A stretch of DNA of 64,000 nt from JBHJHP01 sp042219825 (GTDB lineage: Bacteria; Bacteroidota; Bacteroidia; Bacteroidales; UBA5342): the NCBI RefSeq assembly GCF_042219825.1, contig NZ_JBHJHQ010000002.1, positions 62,001 through 126,000 on the forward strand, given 5' to 3'. Below the pieces are notes generated by a model. That model ran no database searches. It worked only from the letters and a program-made list of their open reading frames with translations, and was not told the origin of the DNA. Both the position numbers and the translations under genes were made by a program. Below, piece after piece: positions 1-8,503 of the stretch (positions are counted from its first letter, which is position 1; each line of letters begins with the position of its first letter).

Positions 1-2282
1 AGTGGAAACTTGTCATAAAGTAAGATGTTTGCAAAATTCACTACGCGGGGGCCTTTTTTCTCAAAATCATGTTCCAGCCGTTCATTCTGGTAATCATAAA
101 CTTCGGCACAATTCTCCAGAACTCCGTCTTTTTCAGCTATCGAAGTGCTTAATTTTTCAATAAACTGATTTTCATGTTCAACTTTTATATCTTCCGGTTT
201 GACGTTATTAAGTTTTAACCCATAAAAGTAGGTCTGTGAATCTTTAATCTGGTCACTTAATGATTTTAGTTCAAGCTTTGGATATTTTGGACAGAAGCGG
301 TGCGATTTTTCTCCACCTACTACATACATTCCCAGTCCAACTGCTGCAACAGAAAATCCGTCATCCGGTTCCATATAGGCAAATGGATAATAGTTGTAGG
401 ATTGGGCTACTCCGCTCATATCGGAGTAAAAATAATTCTCATGTGTATTCCCTATTACTTCCTGGATGATAACGGCCATTTTCTCCTCTTCAATTTTGTA
501 GTTCACTGCATTAAAATAGTTACGGGAAGAATCGCTGAAAATGGAGGCATAAACCAATTTAACCGCACTTTGCAACTGGTTAAATCGTACCGTAACATCT
601 TTGTGGTTGTTGGGGATGAGATATGTGTTATAAACGCCTGAAAAGGGTTGCATGAAGGAATCTTCAAATAATCCTGAGGACCTAATGGCTAAAGGTTTTC
701 TGGAATTTAGGACATATTCAAATAAAATTTCCTTTAATTCAGGTGAAAGCTCGCTGTGCAAAAAGCGATCTTTGATGAAATCATACTCTCTTTCCTCCAC
801 TCCATATATTAGTTCAGAAAGGTCATTTTTATCGATGAAATATTCGAATTCCTCTATTCCGATAATGGCCGTGGAAGGAACGGCAATACGAATACCGGGA
901 ATAAGCTTTTCAAAGTTGATATTTTCAATAAAATCGGACAGAAAAGCTATACCACGTCCCTTTCCTCCGAATGAACCGTTGCCAAGTCTTAGAATGTAAC
1001 GTCTTGTATTAATGTGACTTGGGTCAAATCTGACAACGCGACCACGTAATCGCTTTAACCTTACATTTTCAAATGCATCAAGTACGGCCCGCCTTAGTGC
1101 ATCAACAGAAGTAAAATCGGTTATATCGACAGGCCTCAGTTTTTTTGCCAGGTTTATTTCTCCTCGAGCCATGAGCCAGGTTGAAAAACCATTCCTGCTT
1201 CCGTGATATAATAAGGATTCATTTGGGATAAGCTCAAGTTTTTTCTGAAATTCTTTAAGATTTGTAGCACTGTCAATAGGATTACCGTCAATGTCTTTAA
1301 AAATAAAGTCCCCGAATCCACAACGAGACATCAGGAAATGCTGAATGTCATGCGCCAGGCTTTCGGATTCCTTATGAATGAAATCAACGTTAAGATTATC
1401 TGCCTTTGCCCTGTTCTTCATGTTGGAAGATTGCATCAACATAGGAATCTCGACTTTATCCCGAACATAATTCAGCAAATCAACTCCCGAATATTGAGAT
1501 GGAATACCGTTCTTATTAAAGGAAACATCTGAAATGACGCACAATAGATTTTCGGTGTACTTATTTACAATTTCAATGGCTTCTTCGTATGATGTTGCCA
1601 GCAAGATTTTAGGTCTTGCTCTCATTTTTAGGATCTTATGAAGTTCATCTACTGTGTGTTCATGAATAATCTCCTGAGTTTGTTTCATTACGATTGAATA
1701 GAGAAGAGGAAGGTACCGGGAATAGTAACGGACCGAATCTTCAACCAATAGTATGACCCTCACATTACCAATCATTGTGTCCGCAGATGCATTGGTTTTA
1801 TCCTCCACATATTTTGACATTGCAAGGAATATCTTGCTATCCCCGTTCCATACAAATATGCGTTCAAAATTCCGGCTCTTACCACCTTGCATTTTGAAGT
1901 ATTTCAGATCTGAATTATTATTTACCAGCAGTAAAATGGGAACTTCAGGAGTTACTTTTTTAATTTTTGCAGCCAGTGATATAGGTGAAAGACGGTTGAG
2001 TCCAGCCGTCAAGATAATCATATCATAATTGTTATACTGCAGCTTTAAAAGGGCCTCTTCGTCAGATGAAACACTTGTGATTCGAGGAGCAGCATAAAGG
2101 TTTAACTGAAGATACTCACCCACAATACGGTCAAAGAACTGACCTTCACTGGTTATCGAAAATGCATCATAAAGTGTAGCTACCAAAAGGATTTCTTTAA
2201 CTTTAAATGGCATTAGTTCCTGGAAAATGTCACGGTCAGTTTTCTGTTTTTTGTATAGTGTGTTCAGCAGAGGAATTTCCAT
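1..2282 (-). CDS. Receiver-like/PEP-pyruvate-binding (PPDK_N) fusion protein, C-terminus cut by window edge
   Basis: The reading frame opens with ATG at 2282 and stays open to base 1, so about 760 residues of a longer protein are present. From about residue 170 there is a receiver-like segment (LVEDSVRYYSRYL), with a candidate phospho-acceptor Asp near residue 250 (ISDVSF). A more degenerate receiver-like fold may precede it. From about residue 410 onward the protein matches the PEP/pyruvate-binding ATP-grasp domain of PEP synthase and pyruvate phosphate dikinase: GSFGGKGRG, then RSSGLFEDSF near residue 530 and a following VIIQEVIG segment. In that family this domain binds ATP and phosphorylates a mobile His domain; whether a His domain follows lies outside the window. 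The upstream neighbour is divergent. Family assignment is fairly safe, but the reaction is unknown. Confidence 0.8.
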   Translation of the reverse strand, partial: MEIPLLNTLYKKQKTDRDIFQELMPFKVKEILLVATLYDAFSITSEGQFFDRIVGEYLQLNLYAAPRITSVSSDEEALLKLQYNNYDMIILTAGLNRLSPISLAAKIKKVTPEVPILLLVNNNSDLKYFKMQGGKSRNFERIFVWNGDSKIFLAMSKYVEDKTNASADTMIGNVRVILLVEDSVRYYSRYLPLLYSIVMKQTQEIIHEHTVDELHKILKMRARPKILLATSYEEAIEIVNKYTENLLCVISDVSFNKNGIPSQYSGVDLLNYVRDKVEIPMLMQSSNMKNRAKADNLNVDFIHKESESLAHDIQHFLMSRCGFGDFIFKDIDGNPIDSATNLKEFQKKLELIPNESLLYHGSRNGFSTWLMARGEINLAKKLRPVDITDFTSVDALRRAVLDAFENVRLKRLRGRVVRFDPSHINTRRYILRLGNGSFGGKGRGIAFLSDFIENINFEKLIPGIRIAVPSTAIIGIEEFEYFIDKNDLSELIYGVEEREYDFIKDRFLHSELSPELKEILFEYVLNSRKPLAIRSSGLFEDSFMQPFSGVYNTYLIPNNHKDVTVRFNQLQSAVKLVYASIFSDSSRNYFNAVNYKIEEEKMAVIIQEVIGNTHENYFYSDMSGVAQSYNYYPFAYMEPDDGFSVAAVGLGMYVVGGEKSHRFCPKYPKLELKSLSDQIKDSQTYFYGLKLNNVKPEDIKVEHENQFIEKLSTSIAEKDGVLENCAEVYDYQNERLEHDFEKKGPRVVNFANILLYDKFP

Positions 2283-2450
2283 AAATACAGAGTTTAGACT
2301 AATATATAATAAAAAGATGAGCTTAACAATAATGTCTGTCAGTAGGAATAATATTTCGTGATAATCCCTAAACTTCTGTATTTAGTTCGTTTTTATCTAT
2401 TTTTATTTTAATTTTATAAAAATTGTGTAACGCTCCAAAATTGTTTTGTT

Positions 2451-4493
2451 ATGAACAATGATCTTGAAAAAATGCCTGAAAAAGAAGGCATTCATACAGA
2501 AGAAAACACCAGTTTATCAAAAGATACAGATCAAAAAAAGATTTCAGTAGATAACGAAGAAATTAAACCCGATGTTGACGGAAAGGTTATAGAAGAAGAA
2601 CCATCTGCGGAGGAATCAGTGGCTGGAGATGAAAAGGAATCTACTCCTGTAGAGGAAGACGAATCTGAATCTGTAGACTTGCAGAAAGAGGAAAATGAAG
2701 GCAGCGACGAATCTGAGGATATTGATGATGATGATAATGAGAACGATACGGAAGAAGAAATAGACGAAGTTGATCATGAATCTCTTACCAAGGAACAACT
2801 TGTTATCCGTCTGAAGCATTTAATAGAAACAATTCCTCTTACCTCCAGGAACCTGAAAGATGAGGTGGAAAAAATAAAAAATACCTTTTACGAAAAATAT
2901 CAGCATGAGGTATCTGTAACCCATGAAAAATTTATTGCAGGTGGCGGTGAAGAAAAGGATTTTAAAATGCCACCTGATCCCCAGGAACAGCTACTCAGTG
3001 AGCTTTTGGCAGATTACCGCAAAAAAAGATATGAGTTACTTAAAAGGTTTGAAGCAGAAAAGGAACTGAATTTACTGGCTAAGCGTGATGTAATATCAGG
3101 AATTAAAGAGTTGATCCAGAGCGAAGAATCTATCAATAATACGTTTAATAATTTCAGAGAACTACAAAAACGATGGAAGGAAATCGGTCCTGTTCCTCAG
3201 GCAAATGTCCGGAATCTTTATGAAAATTATCACCATAGCATAGAGATGTTCTATGATTACATAAAGATTAATAAAGATCTTCGTGATCTTGATCTGAAAA
3301 AGAATCAGGAAGCTAAAGAGCATTTATGTGAGGTTGCTGAAGAACTTCTGAACGAAGAAAATGCAGTAAGTGCATTTAATAACCTGCAGGAGTTACACAA
3401 GGAATGGCGTGAAATAGGTCCTGTTCCTAAGGAGTTTAAAGAACCGCTTTGGGAAAGATTTAAAGAAGCTACGGCTAAGATCAATAAAAAACATCAGAAG
3501 TATTATGATGATATAAAGGAAAATCAGAAGGAAAATCTTGAGAAAAAGTCCTCTCTTTGTGAAAAAGTTGAAGAGATTGCGGGTCAGTCTTATGAGCGAC
3601 CTAAGATATGGAATAAGAAATCGCAGGAAATTATTGCCATTCAGAAGGAGTGGAGAACGATTGGTTTTGCTCCAAGAAAATATAATAACAAGATATACGA
3701 ACGATTCAGAAAGGCCTGTGATGAGTTTTTTGATAATAAACGTAAGTTTTATCAGGAATATAAAAAACTACAGGATGAAAACCTTGAGATGAAACAGGCG
3801 TTGGTGGATAAAGCTGCGGCATTAAAGGATAGTGAGGACTGGAAAAAGGCTACCAATGAGCTGGTCAGAATACAGAAAGAATGGAAAAAAATTGGCCCGG
3901 TTCCAAGAAAATTTTCAGACAGTATATGGAATGAATTCAGAAATGCATGTGATCATTTCTTTAACCGCAAGAAAGAATTTTTTCACGATATTGATAAGGT
4001 TCAGGATGATAATCTGAAAATGAAGAAAAAACTTGTTGATGAGATAAATGCATTTGAACCGGGAGAAGAAAATGAGGAAACAATTCGGATCCTTCATGAA
4101 TATAAGGATAAGTGGAATGATATTGGACATGTTCCCTTCCGCGATAAAGATGCCATATATAACGAGTATCGTAATGCAATAAACAGGCATTTTGATAAGC
4201 TGAATATGGATGAAACCAAGCGCGAGGTGGAAAAATACCGATCTAAGATTGAGGATATTCAGGTTGGTCATAATTCTGATGACAAGATGAATTCAGAACG
4301 TAACAAGCTGCTTAATAAATACAGAACACTTGAAAATGACATTGCAGTTTGGGAGAACAATATCGGATTTCTTTCTACGGGCAAAAAGTCCGGTTCAGTT
4401 GTCAAGGATTACGAGCGAAAAATTGAAAAGGCTAAGGAAAGGCTTGAAATTTTGAAGAAGAAGATAGACCTGTTAAATGATATGCAGGAATAA
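2451..4493 (+). CDS. DUF349 repeat protein
   Basis: This is a 680-residue, highly charged, probably cytoplasmic protein with no signal peptide. The first ~115 residues are very acidic and low in complexity (Glu/Asp/Ser runs). The rest is a series of about five helical repeats of ~75 residues, each carrying a W-[KR]-x-I-G-x-[VA]-P motif (for example KRWKEIGPVPQ, KEWREIGPVPK, KEWRTIGFAPR, KEWKKIGPVPR, DKWNDIGHVPF). This is the DUF349 hallmark. The C-terminus, residues ~590-680, is predicted coiled coil. DUF349 proteins are widespread in Bacteroidota and have no settled function. The gene is divergent from the PEP-binding fusion gene and ends at a bidirectional terminator shared with the next, convergent gene. 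Confidence 0.9.
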   Translation: MNNDLEKMPEKEGIHTEENTSLSKDTDQKKISVDNEEIKPDVDGKVIEEEPSAEESVAGDEKESTPVEEDESESVDLQKEENEGSDESEDIDDDDNENDTEEEIDEVDHESLTKEQLVIRLKHLIETIPLTSRNLKDEVEKIKNTFYEKYQHEVSVTHEKFIAGGGEEKDFKMPPDPQEQLLSELLADYRKKRYELLKRFEAEKELNLLAKRDVISGIKELIQSEESINNTFNNFRELQKRWKEIGPVPQANVRNLYENYHHSIEMFYDYIKINKDLRDLDLKKNQEAKEHLCEVAEELLNEENAVSAFNNLQELHKEWREIGPVPKEFKEPLWERFKEATAKINKKHQKYYDDIKENQKENLEKKSSLCEKVEEIAGQSYERPKIWNKKSQEIIAIQKEWRTIGFAPRKYNNKIYERFRKACDEFFDNKRKFYQEYKKLQDENLEMKQALVDKAAALKDSEDWKKATNELVRIQKEWKKIGPVPRKFSDSIWNEFRNACDHFFNRKKEFFHDIDKVQDDNLKMKKKLVDEINAFEPGEENEETIRILHEYKDKWNDIGHVPFRDKDAIYNEYRNAINRHFDKLNMDETKREVEKYRSKIEDIQVGHNSDDKMNSERNKLLNKYRTLENDIAVWENNIGFLSTGKKSGSVVKDYERKIEKAKERLEILKKKIDLLNDMQE

Positions 4494-4529
4494 AAAAAGT
4501 GCTGAAGAATTTCTTCAGCACTTTTTTGC
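4492..4529. terminator. Bidirectional intrinsic terminator
   Basis: A perfect inverted repeat (AAAAAAAGTGCTGAAGAA, one-base centre, TTCTTCAGCACTTTTTT) starts inside the stop codon of the DUF349 gene and lies before the 3' end of the convergent TonB-domain gene. It has an A-tract on one side and a T-tract on the other, so it can end transcription from both sides. Confidence 0.9.
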
Positions 4530-4547
4530 ATTTAGAGCAGTATGTGC

Positions 4548-5213
4548 TTAATTATTTGTAAAGTTCTTTGTTGTAAATATTATTACGCCATCAGCGGCTC
4601 TCTGGCCATATTTTTCTATTGCCTTTTTACCTTTGATAACGCGCACTGATTCGATATTGTCTGCGTTGACTTTCATGTCCTCATTCACAATTTTACCATC
4701 AATTACATACAGTGGATTCTTTTTTACAGGCACAGCAGATTTGGCTTCCTTTTGCACTGTTTCAGCGGTTTGATCCTGAACAGCAGTATTTTTTGTAACC
4801 GGCTGCATCATTGTTGCTGTAGCTGTACTTTGGAAAGGGATATCAATATTAATCTTACAATTGACAGGTTTTCCGTTTATTTCGGCGGGAGAAAATTCAG
4901 GCATAAGATCAACCAGACGCAATGCTTCTTTATCCAGAGATTCTTCAACCCCTTTTGAAATGGAAGAATTAAGAATTTCACCATCAGATGAAACAATGAG
5001 TGAGACTTCAACAGTACCAGTGACATTTTTTTCTCTGGCCTGCTCAGGATACTGCTGATAAAACTTGAGGAAATCGGCAAGACTCATCTTCCCCTGCGCA
5101 AATATTGGAAGTACAGTGACTTCGGATGCATTATATACTTTTTCATCGTTTTGGGAAAAACCCGGTACTGAGATCAATAATGCAAAAATGAACAAAATAC
5201 TTTTCTGTAACAT
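4548..5213 (-). CDS. Secreted TonB C-terminal-domain protein with a receptor-plug-like tail
   Basis: The 221-residue product begins with a cleavable signal peptide (LFIFALLISVPGFSQ, cleavage near residue 20). It therefore lacks the N-terminal membrane anchor of true TonB. Residues ~40-130 match the TonB C-terminal domain (GTVEVSLIVSSDGEI, then a repeated-strand pattern ending IDIPFQ). After a short linker, residues ~165-221 resemble the short 'plug' segment of SusC-type receptors: NPLYVIDGKIV, then IESVRVIKGKKAIEKYG and ADGVIIFTTKN. Similar plug-like tails occur on other Bacteroidota TonB-domain and BlaR1-like proteins. The gene stands alone between a bidirectional terminator and dnaX, which is divergent. 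A periplasmic adaptor role is an inference. Confidence 0.75.
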   Translation of the reverse strand: MLQKSILFIFALLISVPGFSQNDEKVYNASEVTVLPIFAQGKMSLADFLKFYQQYPEQAREKNVTGTVEVSLIVSSDGEILNSSISKGVEESLDKEALRLVDLMPEFSPAEINGKPVNCKINIDIPFQSTATATMMQPVTKNTAVQDQTAETVQKEAKSAVPVKKNPLYVIDGKIVNEDMKVNADNIESVRVIKGKKAIEKYGQRAADGVIIFTTKNFTNN

Positions 5214-5315
5214 GGCTCTAGATTTTTCGTAATGTATGCAAAATTTATACCAAAATGTTTCTTTAAATGTGAATAACTATTCATGAACTCAAAGGGACAC
5301 ACTTTTAAAATTAAT

Positions 5316-5323
5316 TATATTTG
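5316..5323 (+). promoter_or_regulatory. dnaX promoter -7 box
   Basis: TATATTTG fits the Bacteroidota -7 consensus TAnnTTTG exactly and lies 18 bp before the dnaX ATG. No convincing -33 TTG was found at the expected distance. Confidence 0.55.
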
Positions 5324-5341
5324 CACAAAGCAGCACAATAA

Positions 5342-6451
5342 ATGGATAATTTTGTAGTATCGGCACGAAAATACAGACCACTGAGTTTTGATACCGTGGT
5401 TGGACAGAAGTCCATTACGGGGACATTAAAGAATGCCATAAAAACAGGACACATTGCGCATGCCTACCTGTTTTGTGGACCCAGAGGTGTTGGTAAAACA
5501 ACCTGTGCCCGTATTCTTGCCAAAACGTTAAACTGCTTTCATCCAACTCAGGATATTGAAGCCTGTGGCGAGTGTGAATCATGTAAAGCATTCAGTGAGA
5601 ATCGTTCCTACAATATACATGAGCTTGATGCAGCCTCGAATAATTCCACTGATGATATTCGGCTTCTGACTGAAAAAGTGAGGATCCCACCGCAAATCGG
5701 GAAATACAGTATTTACATCATTGATGAGGTACATATGTTGTCGCAGCAGGCTTTTAATGCGTTTTTAAAAACACTTGAAGAGCCGCCTAAGCATGCCATA
5801 TTTATTTTGGCCACTACAGAAAAACATAAGATTATCCCGACAATATTATCCCGGTGTCAGATTTTCGATTTTAACCGTATCAGTGTAAAGGATGCCATAG
5901 ATCATCTGGAATATGTCGCTGAAAAGGAAAATGTAACAGTTGAACCTGAAGCACTGTCTGTGATTGCTCAAAAAGCAGACGGAGGTATGCGTGATGCGCT
6001 TTCAATTTTTGATCAGGTTGTAAATTTCAGCGGAACCACTGTGACGTATGAGAAGGTCATTGAAAACCTGAATGTTCTGGATTATGATTATTATTTCAAG
6101 CTTGTAGACCATTTTCTTTCCGGAAATGTTTCCCAGTCGCTTTTGATTTTTAATGAAATATTGAATAAAGGATTCGATGCCAGTCACTTTATTAACGGAT
6201 TAAGTTCGCATTTCAGGGACTTACTGGTATGCAGGGATACACAAACAGTAGCTTTACTTGAGGTAGGTGATGCGATAAAAGAGAAGTATATAACACAAGC
6301 TAAAAATTGTGATCAGGTTTTTCTCTACAAAGCATTGGAATTGTCTAACGAATGCGATCTGAATTACAGGTTAAGTAAAAATAAGCGGTTATTGGTTGAA
6401 TTAACCCTGATTAAGTTGGCTCAGTTAGCCAACCAAAAAAAAAATAACTGA
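5342..6451 (+). CDS. dnaX: DNA polymerase III gamma subunit (unshifted dnaX product)
   Basis: Read without slippage, the frame gives 369 residues and ends LANQKKNN just after the A-run. It contains the complete AAA+ module: Walker A GPRGVGKTT (residues 46-54), the four zinc-binding Cys (65, 75, 78, 81), Walker B IIDEVHML, and the sensor/SRC arginine-finger motif TILSRC. It also has the lid and the helical oligomerisation domain III. Truncation falls at the domain III/linker boundary, as in the gamma form of E. coli, which is made by frameshifting. A stable gamma product is therefore plausible in the clamp loader. Confidence 0.8.
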   Translation: MDNFVVSARKYRPLSFDTVVGQKSITGTLKNAIKTGHIAHAYLFCGPRGVGKTTCARILAKTLNCFHPTQDIEACGECESCKAFSENRSYNIHELDAASNNSTDDIRLLTEKVRIPPQIGKYSIYIIDEVHMLSQQAFNAFLKTLEEPPKHAIFILATTEKHKIIPTILSRCQIFDFNRISVKDAIDHLEYVAEKENVTVEPEALSVIAQKADGGMRDALSIFDQVVNFSGTTVTYEKVIENLNVLDYDYYFKLVDHFLSGNVSQSLLIFNEILNKGFDASHFINGLSSHFRDLLVCRDTQTVALLEVGDAIKEKYITQAKNCDQVFLYKALELSNECDLNYRLSKNKRLLVELTLIKLAQLANQKKNN

Positions 6452-7085
6452 ACAGGTTGATGAAAAAATTCTGGCTCCCATTAATGCTGAGGAGCCTAAG
6501 CAGAAACCTGCAAAAGTAGAAAAGGAAAAGTCAGAAGTTGAAACTACCTATCAATCTGTTTCTGAAAAACCTGATTCAGTTCAGCCACAAAAACAAATTC
6601 CTAAAAAGGTCAAAAGCGTTAGCGGTTTAGGTTCTATCGGAATATCCATTAAAGGTAATGCATCCCAGGACGGGAATGAATCGGTAAGTTCTTCAGGTGA
6701 ATCAACTTCAAAAATGAGGCAAAAATTTACTGAGGAGTCTTTATTGAAGGAGTGGAACAATATGATCTCCGAGATCGCTGAAGATAAGGTGCATTTGGCA
6801 GAAACACTTAAGTCGCATCAACCTGCCCTGTCTTCTGATGAAGTGTCGATTAAGCTAACGGTTCACAATAATATTCAGGAAAAAAGAATTGTGGAGGAAC
6901 AAAGCCTGATTATGGATCATTTGAGGTCAAAACTGAAAAATGATGATATTCGTTTGGTTATAACTGTAGATGAAACAGTGGAGGAGAAAAAGTTTTTCAC
7001 CAATTCAGAAAAGCTTCAGCGGATGATCAGCAAAAATCCTGATCTGAACCTTTTACGTAAAATGTTCGATCTTGATCTGGAATAA
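5342..7085 (+). CDS. dnaX: DNA polymerase III tau subunit (full-length dnaX product, needs a frame change at 6435-6444)
   Basis: This is the clamp-loader ATPase subunit, which also links the loader to the polymerase through its C-terminus. The frame that starts at ATG 5342 runs to a stop at 6449-6451. The rest of the protein is open in the +1 frame (codons in phase with 6435) without a stop from the A-run to TAA 7083-7085. With one A fewer, or two more, the two frames join to give about 580 residues. The part past the run has a Lys/Glu/Pro/Gln-rich linker, then a helical C-terminal domain ending MFDLDLE that resembles other Bacteroidota DnaX C-termini. Its codon use and composition are intact, so decay is unlikely. 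The gene ends 2 bp from the stop of the convergent esterase gene, with no terminator hairpin between. Confidence 0.85.
6435..6444 (+). other. A10 slippage/frameshift site in dnaX
   Basis: Ten consecutive A bases (context CC-A10-TAACTG) sit at the junction between the gamma-length frame and the tau C-terminal frame. Long A-runs in dnaX are known to drive transcriptional slippage in Thermus, and an A-rich heptamer drives -1 ribosomal frameshifting in E. coli. Here the change needed is -1 A or +2 A in the message. A homopolymer sequencing error is the alternative. Confidence 0.7.
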
Positions 7086-7087
7086 AT

Positions 7088-8389
7088 CTATTTCAGATTG
7101 TTTTTAATCCAGTCAAGAATAACATGCCTTGTTTCTGTTGAAACCCAATGTTCATTAACTGGTGTAATTAATGCTTCTTTTTGGGAAGTAATTGAATTAT
7201 AGACACAGTAGCTGGTTGTTGGAGGACAGGTATTATCGTTATATCCCCATGTCATAAAAACCGGAACCCTGATTAATCTGGCAAAATTGACCACATCGTA
7301 ATATTTAAGCGTGTTTAGTTTGGCCGGAGTGTCCATGCCTGAGAATTTCGTAAATAGATGCGGATAACCTCCTGCGCGACCATATTTATAGCCAATCATA
7401 TCGCTCAAAGCCGGATGATTGGCTGCGCAGGCTGTAATACGTGAATCCAGTCCTGTTGTAATCAGTGATAGAGCTCCACCCTGACTTCCGCCCTGAGCTA
7501 TCAGGTTTTTACCGTCCCATTCGGGCAGGGATGTCAGAAAGTCAAGGGCCCTAATGCATGCCATATAAACTTTTTTCATATAATAGGAGTTCTTGTCGTC
7601 AAGGCCATTTACGAGATAGCTGTTATTGCCTTTCCCAAAAGCCCTGCTGATCTCTTTATATGTATCTGTATCAAGATCAGGTCTGATACCATGGATCTCC
7701 ATATCAAATCGAATAAAGCCTTCCTCAGCATAAAAGATATGCTTCATCGGATCCATCGGTTTGATTCCTGCTCCGGGAGGTGAAAATACAACCGGAAATT
7801 TACCTTCTTTCCTAGGAATAGTCAGATAACCATATACATAATGATCTTTTTTATAAACCTGCAGTTTCACCAGATAGCAATCCACTTTATCACTTGAAAA
7901 TTCCGGAACAAAAGTTTTTTCATTTTTTTCAGGACATTTAGCTGCTTTTGTTTTGGCTTCGTCCCAAAACGCAGAAAAATCATCGGGAAACGTTGTATAA
8001 GGTTTGAGTTTATCAGGTTCAAAACCAACTTTTACATGGTGTTTGTATGTTACACCGTTTAAAGTGGTTTCCAGCCTACAATCTCTGAATCCGGGTTCTT
8101 TCATGGTGCCAATGGACAATACTGCCTGACCGTTTTTTAATGTAATCGTACCGCTTTTTTCTGCCGCCAACAATTCGGGACCAATGCTGTACCTTATTTC
8201 TTTATCATTCACAGGGATGCCGTATTCGTAAAGAGATATAGTGACTTTTGCCGTCTCGTTTAATTTATATATCCAATTATCATGATCCGGAGTGGTAACC
8301 CATAAAACATTGCTTCTGTATGGATAATTTTCTGCAAGTAAGTTAACTCCAACAAGTATTCCTATTAATAATATTATACTCCTTTTCAT
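7088..8389 (-). CDS. Secreted acetyl-xylan esterase / cephalosporin-C deacetylase-type alpha/beta hydrolase (CE7-like)
   Basis: The product is 433 residues from ATG 8389. An in-frame TTG nine bases further upstream is less likely, because the ATG directly precedes a signal peptide (KRSIILLIGILVGVNLLAE). After a beta-rich N-terminal region (~25-125) the hydrolase starts near PDDFSAFWDEAKTKA, a typical opening of Bacteroidota acetyl-xylan esterases. The nucleophile elbow is GGSQGG, the acid lies in WGYNDNTCPP and the catalytic His in NEHW. The family removes acetyl groups from xylan or short oligosaccharides, here in the periplasm or outside. The gene is convergent with dnaX at a 2-bp gap. It is not next to other xylan genes, so its substrate is open. 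Confidence 0.85.
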   Translation of the reverse strand: MKRSIILLIGILVGVNLLAENYPYRSNVLWVTTPDHDNWIYKLNETAKVTISLYEYGIPVNDKEIRYSIGPELLAAEKSGTITLKNGQAVLSIGTMKEPGFRDCRLETTLNGVTYKHHVKVGFEPDKLKPYTTFPDDFSAFWDEAKTKAAKCPEKNEKTFVPEFSSDKVDCYLVKLQVYKKDHYVYGYLTIPRKEGKFPVVFSPPGAGIKPMDPMKHIFYAEEGFIRFDMEIHGIRPDLDTDTYKEISRAFGKGNNSYLVNGLDDKNSYYMKKVYMACIRALDFLTSLPEWDGKNLIAQGGSQGGALSLITTGLDSRITACAANHPALSDMIGYKYGRAGGYPHLFTKFSGMDTPAKLNTLKYYDVVNFARLIRVPVFMTWGYNDNTCPPTTSYCVYNSITSQKEALITPVNEHWVSTETRHVILDWIKNNLK

Positions 8390-8503
8390 AATATCCAATT
8401 TTATTATACCCCTCAGTTTTAGATGTTTTTATCTGAATGGGTAAATTACGATTATATTAACAGAATGAATTCACTAAACATTTTTATTGGTGTGGATTTA
8501 GTT

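Noticed and set aside
260..2028. Several plus-strand open frames of 60-115 codons
   Set aside because: They lie opposite the long minus-strand PEP-binding gene, have no family resemblance and are shadows of its codon pattern.
6714..7085. A separate 123-residue protein starting at ATG 6714
   Set aside because: The same frame is open back to the A-run at 6435 and continues the DnaX protein; the ATG is internal to the tau C-terminal region.
5342..7085. dnaX as a plain pseudogene
   Set aside because: Both frames are intact apart from the one homopolymer, the break sits at a domain boundary, and dnaX is essential.
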